Shown here in pieces: positions 10,315 to 19,347 of a stretch of 64,000 nucleotides of DNA. Every line of letters begins with the position of its first letter. Position 1 is the stretch's first letter. Origin of the DNA: Thalassorhabdomicrobium marinisediminis (lineage in GTDB: Bacteria > Pseudomonadota > Alphaproteobacteria > Rhodobacterales > Rhodobacteraceae); the NCBI RefSeq assembly GCF_003072065.1, contig NZ_QCYG01000008.1, forward strand, positions 62,001 through 126,000, written 5' to 3'. Below the pieces are notes generated by a model. That model did no database searches, was not told the origin of the DNA, and saw only the letters and a program-made list of their open reading frames with translations. A program made the position numbers and the translations under genes.

Positions 10315-11069
10315 GGGGCGGCCCAACCGGGCAGAAAGCCCCAGTCCGACAGAATGTCTTGCGCCGCAGGTTCCACCAGATAGGCCATGAACGGGGCTCC
10401 GGCGGGGGTGATCGCGCCACCGGCGTAGGTGATCGGCGGGTGGGTTTCGGGCGCGAAGCGATAGACCTCGTGCAGGTCCGGCAGGGCAACCAGATCGCTG
10501 GCATAGCCGATGCCCAACGCCGCCTCGCCCCGTTCCACGAACCGCAGCGCGGCGCGCACGTTGTCGGCCTGCACGGCACGCGGCGCCAGCGCATCCCACA
10601 GCCCAAGGGACGTCAGCGCCGCCTTCGCGTAGCGCCCTGCGGGCACCGCATCGACCTGCGCCACCGCCAGAACGCCGTCACCCAGTGCATCCGGCAAATC
10701 CTGCGCGCTCTCCAGTTGCCCGGGTGCGCGGCTCACGACGACCAGCGCGTTGCCGGCGACGGGGGTGACCGCCTCAAGCACACCCTGCTCAACCAGCCAA
10801 TCGGCCCAAGCGACATCGGCCAGCAGCACCACATCCGCCGGTGCCCCCGCCGCCGCTTGCCGCGCGATGGCCGAGGAGGCGGCGAAGACCAGCGTCGTGT
10901 CCTGCCCCGTTTCCGCTTCGAACGCCGCGGCCACATCCCCCACCGCGTCGCGCAGGCTGGCGGCGGCGAAGATCGTCACAGGCTCGGCCGCACCGGGCGT
11001 GCCCGCAAGTGTCCACAGGGCACCACAAATCGCGAGAATCCGCCCCGCGCCTCCGGCCAATCTTTTCAT
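10311..11069 (-). CDS. modA: Molybdate-binding periplasmic protein ModA
   Basis: A 252-residue solute-binding protein. I prefer ATG 11069 (MKRLAGGAGRILAICGA) over GTG 11078, because AAGGAA lies at a workable distance from it and almost touches the GTG. A Sec signal peptide ends near GTPGAAEP. The mature protein begins VTIFAAASLRDAVGDVAAAFE, the ModA signature with its oxyanion-binding Ser, and continues with VFAASSAIARQAAAGAPADV. First gene of modABC. The short divergent gap to the NUDIX gene has no recognisable ModE operator. Confidence 0.95.
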   Translation of the reverse strand: MKRLAGGAGRILAICGALWTLAGTPGAAEPVTIFAAASLRDAVGDVAAAFEAETGQDTTLVFAASSAIARQAAAGAPADVVLLADVAWADWLVEQGVLEAVTPVAGNALVVVSRAPGQLESAQDLPDALGDGVLAVAQVDAVPAGRYAKAALTSLGLWDALAPRAVQADNVRAALRFVERGEAALGIGYASDLVALPDLHEVYRFAPETHPPITYAGGAITPAGAPFMAYLVEPAAQDILSDWGFLPGWAAP

Positions 11070-11151
11070 TTCTTTCACTATTCCTTAGGCTTACAGGATC
11101 AAGCAACAGTGTGCACCAACACACGCCAAGGGCAACAGCCGGATCGCGGGC

Positions 11152-11613
11152 ATGAGCGGACTTCAGCAACAGCAGATCAACCTGCGCGCGGGGGGCAAGA
11201 CCGATCTGCGCACCCAATTTGCAGCTTTGTGCTACCGGATCAAGCACGACAAGGTGCAAATTTGCCTTGTCACCTCCCGCCGCAGCGGGCGCTGGATCGT
11301 GCCCAAGGGCTGGCCCATGGACGGGGAAACCCCGGCGGATGCGGCGGCCACCGAAGCCTTTGAAGAGGCGGGCGTGCGCGGCAAGGTGCATCCGCGCCCC
11401 GCCGGTGTCTTCAGCTACAACAAGACCCGGGCGGCGGACGCTTTGCCCTGTCTGGCGGTGGTTTATCCGTTGAAGGTCAAGAAGGTCCTTGACGACTGGC
11501 CCGAAGCGGCCGAGCGCCAGCGCAAATGGCTGCCGCGCAAAAAGGCGGCGGCGCTTGTGAGCGATCCGGAACTGGCGGCGATCATCCTGAATTTCAGACC
11601 CGATCCGGCCTGA
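11152..11613 (+). CDS. NUDIX hydrolase
   Basis: A 153-residue protein related to the diphosphoinositol-polyphosphate/diadenosine-polyphosphate type of NUDIX hydrolases, which split nucleoside-diphosphate-linked compounds. The motif RWIVPKGWPMDGETPADAAATEAFEEAGVRG at about residues 62-92 contains the NUDIX box, but the normally conserved Arg of REUXEEXGU is Thr (TEAFEEAGV). The catalytic Glu pair is intact, so it is probably active. It stands alone between divergent modA and a DUF1178 gene. Substrate unknown. Confidence 0.88.
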   Translation: MSGLQQQQINLRAGGKTDLRTQFAALCYRIKHDKVQICLVTSRRSGRWIVPKGWPMDGETPADAAATEAFEEAGVRGKVHPRPAGVFSYNKTRAADALPCLAVVYPLKVKKVLDDWPEAAERQRKWLPRKKAAALVSDPELAAIILNFRPDPA

Positions 11614-11695
11614 GGCCCCTCTCCGCGGCCGGCCTGCCCATTGTCGTCGGCCCCGCCGCGGCCTATGTCATAGGGAAGGAAAGGAAGGCCAAAGA

Positions 11696-12106
11696 GTGAT
11701 CCGCTATAGACTGACATGCGATCAGGACCACGAATTCGAAAGCTGGTTCCAATCGTCCGAGGCGTTCGACACGCTGGACAAGGCGGGGCATCTGTCCTGC
11801 GCGGTCTGCGGCTCGTCGCGGGTGCAGCGTGCGCTGATGGCACCCTCGGTGCAGGGCACCTCCGCGCCCCTTGCCGCCCCCCGGTCAGAGGTTGAGGCCG
11901 CCCTTGCAAAGATCCGGCAAGAGGTTGAGTCCAATAGCGAATATGTCGGCTTGACCTTCGCGCAAGAGGCCCGAAAGATCCACGCGGGCGAAGCGCCGGA
12001 GCGCGCGATCTATGGCGAGGCCAAGCTCGCCGATGCGAAAAAGCTGATCGAGGATGGCGTGCCCGTGGCGCCGCTGCCGTTCCTGCCCAAACGCAAGACG
12101 AACTAG
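11696..12106 (+). CDS. DUF1178 family protein
   Basis: A 136-residue conserved protein of unknown function, widespread in alpha- and betaproteobacteria. It begins (from GTG 11696) VIRYRLTCDQDHEFESWF, and the N-terminal part has two putative zinc-ligand pairs: Cys in LTCDQDHEFE and LSCAVCGSSRVQRALMAPSV, resembling a regulatory zinc ribbon. The C-terminal half (about 65-136) is charged and helical and ends with PLPFLPKRKT. AAGGAAAGGAAGGCC upstream provides a strong ribosome-binding site. It is convergent with apt, 10 bases away. Confidence 0.85.
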   Translation: MIRYRLTCDQDHEFESWFQSSEAFDTLDKAGHLSCAVCGSSRVQRALMAPSVQGTSAPLAAPRSEVEAALAKIRQEVESNSEYVGLTFAQEARKIHAGEAPERAIYGEAKLADAKKLIEDGVPVAPLPFLPKRKTN

Positions 12107-12116
12107 GCCGCGCCGG

Positions 12117-12659
12117 TCAGTCGCCGGCGTAGGCGCACAGGGCGTGAACCTCTTGCCCCAGCCCTTCGAGCCGCGCACGCCCCCCGAGGTCCGGCAGGTC
12201 GATCACGAAAGCGCAGCCCACGACATCGCCGCCCAGCTTTTCGATCAATTTGATCCCCGCCTCAGCAGTGCCGCCCGTGGCCAGCAGATCGTCAACGACG
12301 AGCACCTTGGCTCCCGCTTCGATCGCGTCATCATGGATTTCCACGACCGCTTCGCCGTATTCCAGCGTATAGCTCTGTTCGATCGTCCGCCCTGGCAGCT
12401 TGCCTTTCTTGCGGATCGGCACAAACCCCTTGCCCAACTGGTGGGCAATCGCACCGCCCAGAATGAAGCCGCGCGCCTCGAGCCCGACGACCACATCGAT
12501 ATCCGCGCCCGCGTAGGGGTGCAGCAACTGGTCCACCGCCATGCGGAACCCGCGCGGATTGGCGAACAGCGTGGTCACATCGCGGAACATGATACCTTCG
12601 TGCGGGAAATCGGGAATCGTGCGGATGTAGTCCTGAACGGTTTTCTGGGCGGGTTTCAT
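12117..12659 (-). CDS. apt: Adenine phosphoribosyltransferase
   Basis: A 180-residue cytoplasmic salvage enzyme converting adenine plus PRPP to AMP. The PRPP-binding loop [14 protein letters not shown] at about residues 121-134 is the type I phosphoribosyltransferase signature. N-terminal [20 protein letters not shown] and [18 protein letters not shown] are specific to APRT. 180 aa is the normal length. The start ATG at 12659 follows AAGGACCTTCG. Neighbours are unrelated housekeeping genes. Confidence 0.96.
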   Translation of the reverse strand: MKPAQKTVQDYIRTIPDFPHEGIMFRDVTTLFANPRGFRMAVDQLLHPYAGADIDVVVGLEARGFILGGAIAHQLGKGFVPIRKKGKLPGRTIEQSYTLEYGEAVVEIHDDAIEAGAKVLVVDDLLATGGTAEAGIKLIEKLGGDVVGCAFVIDLPDLGGRARLEGLGQEVHALCAYAGD

Positions 12660-12853
12660 CGAAGGTCCTTTGCGGCGACAATCAGGGCAGGCCGTGGCCC
12701 GGTGTCGTGCATACGCAATAGGGCGTCGTCTTGCACCCCTGTTTTTCCGCCCCTTCCCCCGGCGCGCGGGGCGCCGGACCCAAGGGGTGACAAACGGCGC
12801 GGCTTTGGGTAAACGGCGCGCACGACTCCCAAAATCATTCAGGTGCTCCGCTC

Positions 12854-14482
12854 GTGCGTCAATCCATGTTCGCTTCTCTTGTTGGCCGTCTCGAGGACGC
12901 CGATCTCAAACCCACCACCACCAATTTCACGCCCGACCGCTTGCGGATCGAGGTGCTCTCGGGGCTGACTGTCGCGCTGGCGCTGGTGCCCGAGGCCGTG
13001 GCCTTTGCCTTCGTGGCCGGGGTCGAACCGCTCGTCGGGCTTTACGCGGCCTTCATCGTCGGGCTGATCACCGCGCTGATCGGGGGCCGGCCGGGGATGA
13101 TCTCGGGCGCCACGGGCGCGCTGGCGGTGGTCATGGTGTCGCTGGTGGCGCTGCACGGGGTCGAATACCTGTTTGCGACCGTCGTCCTTATGGGATTGAT
13201 CCAACTGGTCGTGGGCTTCATGCACTGGGGCAAATTCATCCGGCTGGTGCCGCATCCGGTGATGCTGGGCTTCGTGAACGGGCTGGCCATCGTGATCTTT
13301 CTGGCCCAACTGGGGCAGTTTCAGGTGCCCGGCACGGCTGGCGAAAGCGGCGGGCACGGCATGGCGTCCGGCGAATGGCTCTCTGGGACGCCGCTCTATC
13401 TGATGCTGGCGCTTACCGCGCTGACCATGGCGATCATCTGGGTCTGGCCGAAGATCACCAACCTGATTCCGGCCCCCTTGGCGGGCATCGGCATCGTCGC
13501 GCTGATCGTGATCGGCTTTGGCCTGAACGTGCCGGTGGTGGGCGATCTGGCCAGCATCGAGGGTGGCCTGCCGTCCTTCCACATCCCCGCCGTTCCCCTC
13601 ACGCTTGAGACGTTCTACATCATCCTGCCCTATGCGCTGATCCTCGCCGCCATCGGCCTGATCGAAAGCTTGCTGACGCTGAACCTTGTGGGCGAGATCG
13701 TCGGCAAGCGGGGCGGCGCGAGCCAGGAATGCGTGGCGCAGGGCGTGGCCAACACGGTCACCGGCTTTTTCGGCGGTATGGGCGGCTGTGCGATGATCGG
13801 CCAGTCGATGATCAACGTGAAATCCGGCGGTCGCACACGCATCGCGGGCACGGTCGCGGCGCTCTTCCTGCTGGGCTTCATCCTGTTTGCCTCGGGCCTG
13901 ATCGAGATGATCCCGCTGGCCGCGCTGGTGGGCGTGATGTTCATGGTGGTGATCGGCACCTTCGCGTGGAACTCGTTCAAGATCATGACCAAGGTGCCGC
14001 GCATGGACGCCTTCGTGATCGTGCTGGTGACCGTCGTCACGGTGATGACCGATCTGGCGACGGCGGTGGTCGTGGGTGTGATCGTCTCGGCGCTGGCCTA
14101 TGCGTGGCAGAACGCGAAACGGATCTACGCCACGACCGAGGTCGATGACGCAGGTGCCAAGGTCTACAAGATCAACGGCCCGCTGTTCTTCGGCTCGACC
14201 GACGGTTTTGTGGAGCTGTTCGACGTGGCCGCCGATCCCGCCTCGGTCATCATCGACTTCCAGAACTCGCGCGTGGCGGACCAGTCTGCGTTGCAAGCGA
14301 TCGAGACCGTGGCCGCGAAGTATCAAGAACAGGGCAAGGCGATCCAGCTGCGCCACCTGACCAAGGATTGCCACCAGTTGCTGTCGAGGGCCGGGCACCT
14401 TGTCGTCGACAGCGACGACGACCCGGATTACGAGGTCGCGGTGGATTATTCGGTCCGCACGGGCATCATCGGCGGGCACTAA
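12854..14482 (+). CDS. SulP family inorganic anion transporter with STAS domain
   Basis: A 542-residue inner-membrane protein. The first two-thirds are hydrophobic, with the SulP consensus [20 protein letters not shown] at about residues 36-55 and [23 protein letters not shown] near 310. The C-terminal 120 residues form a cytoplasmic STAS domain ([21 protein letters not shown], then [19 protein letters not shown]). Members transport sulfate, bicarbonate (BicA type) or other anions; the ion cannot be decided here. Start GTG 12854 has AGG ten bases upstream; ATG 12866 ([11 protein letters not shown]) is a reasonable alternative. A hairpin separates it from the convergent flavin reductase. Confidence 0.9.
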   Translation: MRQSMFASLVGRLEDADLKPTTTNFTPDRLRIEVLSGLTVALALVPEAVAFAFVAGVEPLVGLYAAFIVGLITALIGGRPGMISGATGALAVVMVSLVALHGVEYLFATVVLMGLIQLVVGFMHWGKFIRLVPHPVMLGFVNGLAIVIFLAQLGQFQVPGTAGESGGHGMASGEWLSGTPLYLMLALTALTMAIIWVWPKITNLIPAPLAGIGIVALIVIGFGLNVPVVGDLASIEGGLPSFHIPAVPLTLETFYIILPYALILAAIGLIESLLTLNLVGEIVGKRGGASQECVAQGVANTVTGFFGGMGGCAMIGQSMINVKSGGRTRIAGTVAALFLLGFILFASGLIEMIPLAALVGVMFMVVIGTFAWNSFKIMTKVPRMDAFVIVLVTVVTVMTDLATAVVVGVIVSALAYAWQNAKRIYATTEVDDAGAKVYKINGPLFFGSTDGFVELFDVAADPASVIIDFQNSRVADQSALQAIETVAAKYQEQGKAIQLRHLTKDCHQLLSRAGHLVVDSDDDPDYEVAVDYSVRTGIIGGH

Positions 14483-14488
14483 AATATT

Positions 14489-14515
14489 CGGGCGGCGCGT
14501 TCATCGTGCCGCCCG
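14489..14515. terminator. Bidirectional hairpin between convergent genes
   Basis: CGGGCGGC and GCCGCCCG form a perfect 8-bp stem with an 11-base loop. The left flank is AT-rich (AAAATATT), which reads as a U-rich tail for the minus-strand flavin reductase transcript; the plus-strand side has a weak tail. It lies between the stop codons of the SulP and flavin reductase genes. Confidence 0.65.
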
Positions 14516-14530
14516 CGCCCTTATCGGGCG

Positions 14531-15139
14531 TCAGTCCTGCCCCGGCCGGACCATGGAAAACACCTCTCGCACGGCCGCGTAGTCGCGATAGCCAAGCCGC
14601 GCGACCGGGTGGAACCGCGTCACATCGAAAATGCCATCAACAAGGCAGTCATCGCGCAGATGCACGCCGGTCACTTCCCCGAACACCGCGAAATTCGACG
14701 GGCCCGACAGGGTCACGATCTGCGTCATACGGCACTCGAGCACCGCCGGCGCGCCAGCCACCCGGGCGCAGTCAATGGTCTCGCAATTTGCTTTCTCGAC
14801 CCCCGCATGGGCGAACTCGTCCACCGTCCGGGGCCAAGGACCCGAAGTGCTGTTCATCGCCTCGCGCATGGCGAACTCCACGATGTTAACCGCAAATACA
14901 CCCGTGGCGCGTATGTTGGCGACCGAATCCTTCGTGTCGCCGCGATCCTCTTTCGCACTCGTTGAGGCGAACATGACCTGCGGCGGCTCATAAGCGACCG
15001 CATTGAAGAACGAATAGGGGGCCAGATTGTCGGCCCCGTCCCCGTCGCGTGTTGAGATCCAGCCAATGGGCCGGGGGGCGACGATGGCACTGAACGGGTT
15101 GTGCGGCAGCCCGTGGCCGTCCTTTGGGTGATAGAACAT
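14531..15139 (-). CDS. Flavin reductase family protein (DIM6/NTAB)
   Basis: A 202-residue FMN-binding split-barrel protein. It reads MFYHPKDGHGLPHNPFSAIVAPRPIGWIS, with the FMN-binding NLAPYSFFNAVAYEPPQVMFAS following at about residues 40-60. Start ATG 15139 is supported by an ideal AAAGGAGGG seven or so bases upstream; the longer frame to 15220 adds an unrelated N-terminus. Family members reduce flavin for a partner monooxygenase or act as stand-alone oxidoreductases. There is no partner gene here, so the role is open. Confidence 0.88.
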   Translation of the reverse strand: MFYHPKDGHGLPHNPFSAIVAPRPIGWISTRDGDGADNLAPYSFFNAVAYEPPQVMFASTSAKEDRGDTKDSVANIRATGVFAVNIVEFAMREAMNSTSGPWPRTVDEFAHAGVEKANCETIDCARVAGAPAVLECRMTQIVTLSGPSNFAVFGEVTGVHLRDDCLVDGIFDVTRFHPVARLGYRDYAAVREVFSMVRPGQD

Positions 15140-15218
15140 TGCGGCCCTCCTTTGGTGCGTCGCGCACGTTCCCCATAACCTGTTTGCATTGAAAGCAAAA
15201 CGCGGGGAAACCTGTGGC

Positions 15219-15740
15219 ATGAATTTGCGTGATGAAACAGCAGCGGACGCCTGGGCGGTCGAAGCGCTCTACGACCTGACCTTTGCGCCGGGCCGCAAGG
15301 CGCTGTCGTCCTACCGGTTGCGCGACGAGGTGCCGCCGGTGCCTGCCTTCTGCCGCGTGGTGGTCTCGGACGACGGCGTGATCGGCGGCGCGATCCGGTG
15401 CTGGCCGGTCCGTGTTGAGGCGCACGACGCGCTTCTGCTTGGCCCCGTGGCCGTGCATCCGACCCGTCAGGGGGAAGGGTTGGGCGGGCTGATGATCCGC
15501 GACGTTCTGGACCGGGCCGCGCCTGCGGGCTGGCCCCGTGTGCTGTTGGTGGGCGACGCGCCCTATTACGAGCGGTTCGGGTTCCGCAAGCTCAACGGCG
15601 TGGTGATGCCGCCCCCCACCAACCCCGACCGGGTGCTGGGTCATGGCCCCTGGGCCGGGGTGCGCGGCCGGGTGCGCAAGCGCCTTGATGCGCTGGAGGA
15701 ATTGAAAACACCCCCCGACCGCCCCACATTACCCCTATGA
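15219..15740 (+). CDS. GNAT family N-acetyltransferase (YhbS-like)
   Basis: A 173-residue acetyl-CoA-dependent acyltransferase. It starts MNLRDETAADAWAVEALYDLTF. The acetyl-CoA loop is visible as LGPVAVHPTRQGEGLGGLMIRD at about residues 86-107 (Q-x-x-G-x-G type), then LVGDAPYYERFGFRK, the usual GNAT beta5-alpha4 segment. ATG 15219 is preferred to 15189 because the extra ten residues are not family-like. It overlaps the EcsC gene by 4 bases (ATGA), so the two are coupled. Substrate unknown. Confidence 0.85.
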   Translation: MNLRDETAADAWAVEALYDLTFAPGRKALSSYRLRDEVPPVPAFCRVVVSDDGVIGGAIRCWPVRVEAHDALLLGPVAVHPTRQGEGLGGLMIRDVLDRAAPAGWPRVLLVGDAPYYERFGFRKLNGVVMPPPTNPDRVLGHGPWAGVRGRVRKRLDALEELKTPPDRPTLPL

Positions 15741-16531
15741 GCGAGACACAGAAGATCACCGAACCCGCCCTGCCCCCCCTGCCGGACGAGGTCCGCGCCG
15801 AGATCGCGGCCCTTGCCGCCCGGCAAGAAAACGCCTCGGGTCTGTTGATGCAGCTTGTCACCTATCTGGGCGGACAGGTGGAAGACGGGCTGAACCTGCT
15901 GCCTGCCCCGGCCCGCGCGAAGCTCAACGGGGCCGCGACCAAGGCCCTGCGCGCCAGCTATGACGCCGCCGGGCGCAGCCGTGGCGGCGTGGGCCAGATG
16001 ATCCGGTCCGACCGGGCGCATCAGGCGCTGGCGTCGGTCTCTGGCGCTTTGGGGGGCCTCGGCGGTCTGCCCACCGCGATTGCGGAGCTGCCCGTGGCGA
16101 CCACGATGATTTTCCGCGCCGTACAGCACGTAGCCGAAGCCCATGGCGAGGATCCGACAACCATGGAAACCCGCGCCCAATGTCTGCATGTCTTCGGCAG
16201 CGGCGGCCCCGGTGAGGAAGACGACGGCATCGACACCAGCTTCATCGGCGCACGTCTGGGCCTGTCGGGGGCGGCGATCAACCGGCTGATCAGCAAGGTG
16301 GCGCCGAAGTTTGCCGCCGTGCTGGGCCAGAAGCTGGCCGGTCAGACCGTGCCGATCCTCGGCGTGGCCGCGGGGGCGGGCACGAACTACACCTTTACCC
16401 GCTACTATACCGAGATTGCCCACGTGCACTTCGGCCTGCGCGCTCTTGCCCGCAGCCACGACCCGCAGGCGGTCACCAATGCTTTTCACGAAGAATTGGC
16501 CAAGCACAAACAGCCGGTCCTGAAAGCCTGA
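15737..16531 (+). CDS. EcsC family protein
   Basis: A 264-residue protein. The N-terminal part (LPDEVRAEIAALAARQENASGLLMQLVTYLGGQVEDGLNLLP) and the Gly-rich amphipathic middle (SGALGGLGGLPTAIAELPVATTMIFRAVQHVAEAHGED) match EcsC-domain proteins. These were named from the Bacillus Ecs transporter locus but have no settled biochemical function. The Gly/Ala-rich segment around 340-390 of the gene's second half (GQTVPILGVAAGAGTNYTFTRYYTEIAHVHF) could associate with membrane. Coupled to the upstream GNAT; convergent with ptsP, 7 bases away. Confidence 0.8.
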   Translation: MSETQKITEPALPPLPDEVRAEIAALAARQENASGLLMQLVTYLGGQVEDGLNLLPAPARAKLNGAATKALRASYDAAGRSRGGVGQMIRSDRAHQALASVSGALGGLGGLPTAIAELPVATTMIFRAVQHVAEAHGEDPTTMETRAQCLHVFGSGGPGEEDDGIDTSFIGARLGLSGAAINRLISKVAPKFAAVLGQKLAGQTVPILGVAAGAGTNYTFTRYYTEIAHVHFGLRALARSHDPQAVTNAFHEELAKHKQPVLKA

Positions 16532-16538
16532 GGGCGCG

Positions 16539-18779
16539 TCAGTCCAAATCGCGCAGGTAGGCACTGATGGCACCGCGCACCGACTGGTCGCCCTGCGCGC
16601 GCGCGGCGTCGATCACCGTCTTGACCTCGTCCAGATTGACACGGCGCAGCAGGTGTTTGACCGGCCCGATCGAGGCCGGACGCATCGACAAGGTCTCCAA
16701 CCCCAGCGCCGCAAAGACCACTGCTTCAATCGGCCGGCCCGCATCCTCACCGCAGAAACTCACCGGCGTGTTCATCGCGCGGCACCGGCCAAGAAGCTGT
16801 TCGAGAAACGTCAGAAAACTCACGTTCAGGGTGTCGTAGCGACGGCGGACCCGCTCATTCTCGCGGTCGGCGGCGAAGAAGAACTGTTTGAGGTCATTGC
16901 CCCCGATCGAGATGAAATCCACATCCTCGAAAAATGCATCCGGCGCATAGGCAAGGCTCGGCGTCTCCAGCATGGCGCCGATGGTGAAATCCTCGGGGAC
17001 CGGATGCCCCAAGCGCCGTTCCCGTGCCATTGCCTTGTCGAACTCCGCCCGTGCTGCGCGGTATTCCTCAAGCTGGGCGATGAAGGGGAACATCAGCGTC
17101 AGCGGACGCCCGTTGGCGGCCCGGATCAAAGCCTGCAACTGCATTCGCAGCACGCCGGGCTTTTCCAGCCCCACGCGGATCGCGCGCCAGCCCATGGCGG
17201 GGTTCGGCTCTTCGTTGGGCTTCATGTAGGACAGCACCTTGTCCGACCCAATATCCAGCGTGCGGAACACCACCCGCCGCCCGTGGGCCGCATCCATCAC
17301 CCGCGCATAAAGCGCCGACAGCTCGGCCCGCTTGGGCATCTGGTTGCGGATCAGGAATTGCAGCTCGGTTCGGAACAGACCCACACCTTCGGCGCCCGAG
17401 CTTTCCAGCGACGGCAGGTCCGCCATCAGACCCGCGTTCATCTGCAGCGAGATCACCTTGCCACAGGCGGTCTGCGCCGGCTGGTTGCGAATGTCCGCAT
17501 AGCGCGCCTGCGCCTTGGCCTGCATCGCGATCTTGTCGCCGAAGGCTTTCTTGACCGTCTCGCCCGGGCGCAGATGCACGATGCCCTGCTCCCCGTCCAC
17601 CAGAATCCGGTCCCCGTTGAGCGCGTCGGTCGTGATCCCCCGCGCGTGGATCACCAGCGGAATGGCCCAGGCCCGCGCGACGATGGCGGCGTGGCTTCCG
17701 ACGGACCCTTCCTCAAGCACGATCCCCTTCAGGGTCTTGCCGTATTCCAGCAATTCCCCCGGCCCGATGTTGCGCGCGACCAACACCGGCTGGTCGGGCA
17801 TGGCAGCACCAGTCTGCCCGCCCTGCCCGGTCAGGATGCGCAGCAGGCGGTTCGACAGGTCGTCCAGATCGTGCAGCCGGTCGCGCAGGTAGCTGTCGGC
17901 ATGTTCCATCCGCGTCCGGGCGAGGGATTGTTCTTTCTCGACAGCGGCTTCCGCGCTCAGACCTTGGGCGATATCCGCCTCCATCCGGCGCATCCAGCCG
18001 CGCGAATTGGCGAACATGCGATAGGCTTCCAACACCTGCTGCTGGTCGGCGTTGACGGTCGTGGTCTCGGTCAACATCTCGTCCACGGAGACCCGCAAGA
18101 CGTCCACCGCCTCGCGCAGACGGGTCAGTTCGGCGTCGGGGTCGTCGGCGATCAGGTTGGTGACGATGACGCGCGGCTCATGCAGGTAGACATGCCCACC
18201 GGCGGCGCCCTCTTGTGCGACGGTGCCGCGATACATCACCGAATCTTGATGCCGCGCGCGCAGGGCGGCCCCGTCGCCGACAAAGGCGCCCAATTCGGTC
18301 ATCTCGGCCAGAACCATAGCCACGACTTCCAGCGCGTAAACCTCATCTGCGGTGAATTCGCGCCGGGTGAGGCCCTGCACGACCAACACGCCCATCGTCT
18401 CGCCCAGCCGCTGGATCGGCACGCCGCAAAAGCTCGAGAACCGCTCTTCCCCGGTTTCCGCCATGTAGCGGAACCCCTTGGCCGACGGCGCATCGGCGGT
18501 GTTGATCACCTGCCGCTTGCGCGCGACCCGTCCGACCAGACCTTCGCCCAGCCGCATCCGGGTCTGGTGCACCGCCTCTTGCTGCAGACCCTCGGTCGCA
18601 CACAACTCAAGGGTTTCCGCATCCCGGAACAGATAGATCGAGCACACCTCGGCCTGCATAGAGGACGCGATAAGGCGCACGATCTCGTCCAGCCGGGCCT
18701 GACCGGCCTCGCCACTGGCCATGACGTCGCGCAACCGCACAAGCAGCTTTCGGCTTTCTGACTCTAGTCCCTGTGCCAT
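16539..18779 (-). CDS. ptsP: Phosphoenolpyruvate-protein phosphotransferase of the nitrogen PTS (EI-Ntr)
   Basis: A 746-residue EI-Ntr. An N-terminal GAF domain (about 1-165, EVCSIYLFRDAETLELCATEGL) is followed by the EI fold. The phospho-His domain has GSHAAIVARAWAIPLV with His363 as phosphorylation site, and the PEP-binding TIM barrel has GVGLFRTELQFLIRNQ, VVFRTLDIGSDK and VSFCGEDAGRP. It takes phosphate from PEP and passes it to NPr and EIIA-Ntr, linking carbon and nitrogen status to regulation; GAF-containing EI-Ntr proteins sense glutamine. No npr or ptsN gene is in the window. Conserved proximity to lysC is typical of Rhodobacterales. Confidence 0.96.
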   Translation of the reverse strand: MAQGLESESRKLLVRLRDVMASGEAGQARLDEIVRLIASSMQAEVCSIYLFRDAETLELCATEGLQQEAVHQTRMRLGEGLVGRVARKRQVINTADAPSAKGFRYMAETGEERFSSFCGVPIQRLGETMGVLVVQGLTRREFTADEVYALEVVAMVLAEMTELGAFVGDGAALRARHQDSVMYRGTVAQEGAAGGHVYLHEPRVIVTNLIADDPDAELTRLREAVDVLRVSVDEMLTETTTVNADQQQVLEAYRMFANSRGWMRRMEADIAQGLSAEAAVEKEQSLARTRMEHADSYLRDRLHDLDDLSNRLLRILTGQGGQTGAAMPDQPVLVARNIGPGELLEYGKTLKGIVLEEGSVGSHAAIVARAWAIPLVIHARGITTDALNGDRILVDGEQGIVHLRPGETVKKAFGDKIAMQAKAQARYADIRNQPAQTACGKVISLQMNAGLMADLPSLESSGAEGVGLFRTELQFLIRNQMPKRAELSALYARVMDAAHGRRVVFRTLDIGSDKVLSYMKPNEEPNPAMGWRAIRVGLEKPGVLRMQLQALIRAANGRPLTLMFPFIAQLEEYRAARAEFDKAMARERRLGHPVPEDFTIGAMLETPSLAYAPDAFFEDVDFISIGGNDLKQFFFAADRENERVRRRYDTLNVSFLTFLEQLLGRCRAMNTPVSFCGEDAGRPIEAVVFAALGLETLSMRPASIGPVKHLLRRVNLDEVKTVIDAARAQGDQSVRGAISAYLRDLD

Positions 18780-18903
18780 CTACTCTCCCGCTTGACGGTC
18801 AGACACTACCTGTGGGTGAGAAGGCCCGCAATGGCGTTTGCAACCCCACGGTGCCGTGCCCTCGGGTCATGTGTAGAAGGTCGGCAAACCGTTGAAAAAC
18901 CGC

Positions 18904-19347
18904 CTAAACCTCAAGGTCGTAGGTGACCCATCCGGTTTGCGTGGCGATCTTGTCATACAGCCCGCGGGCGCGGGCGTTGTCGGCGGCGGTGATCCAACGC
19001 ACGACGCCGTGCCCCCCGTCCCGTGCGACGGCACGGACCGCATCGATCAGCGCGCCCGCCGCGCCCGAGCCGCGCGCCTCGGGCGCAACGAAGAGATCGT
19101 CCAGAAACAGCCCCGTCGCCGCAGACAGGGGCCGCGCAAAGACACGGTAATGGGCAATCCCCACAAGCCGGTCCCCCTCCAGCGCGCACAACCCGCAAAC
19201 CTCATGGGCGTTCTCCGTCAACCAGCCGAACACCCGGTCGCGCATATCGGCCGTCTGCTCGACCCCGTAAAAGGCGGCATAGGCGGCATAAAGCCCGTCC
19301 CACGCAGCGCGGTCGGCGGGCTTTATGGGGCGGACCGTCAGGCTCAT
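18904..19347 (-). CDS. GNAT family N-acetyltransferase
   Basis: A 147-residue GNAT enzyme: MSLTVRPIKPADRAAWDGLYAAYAAFYG, then the acetyl-CoA-binding strand and loop LFLDDLFVAPEARGSGAAGALIDAV at about residues 81-105. Its ATG overlaps the lysC stop by 3 bases (ATGA), so it is translated from the lysC mRNA. The link to aspartate kinase is positional only and the substrate is unknown. Confidence 0.85.
   Translation of the reverse strand: MSLTVRPIKPADRAAWDGLYAAYAAFYGVEQTADMRDRVFGWLTENAHEVCGLCALEGDRLVGIAHYRVFARPLSAATGLFLDDLFVAPEARGSGAAGALIDAVRAVARDGGHGVVRWITAADNARARGLYDKIATQTGWVTYDLEV

Noticed and set aside
11070-11151. Possible ModE operator in front of modA
   Set aside because: Only a GTGTG/CACAC pair (11109-11124) is present; it does not resemble the ModE palindrome.
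12839-14479. 546-codon open frame on the minus strand opposite the SulP transporter gene
   Set aside because: Charged, low-complexity product (long runs rich in His, Asp and Gln) mirroring transmembrane codons of the real gene.
16653-18761. 702-codon open frame on the plus strand opposite ptsP
   Set aside because: Antisense shadow of ptsP. Composition is dominated by His, Gln, Arg and Pro, with no motif and no plausible start site.
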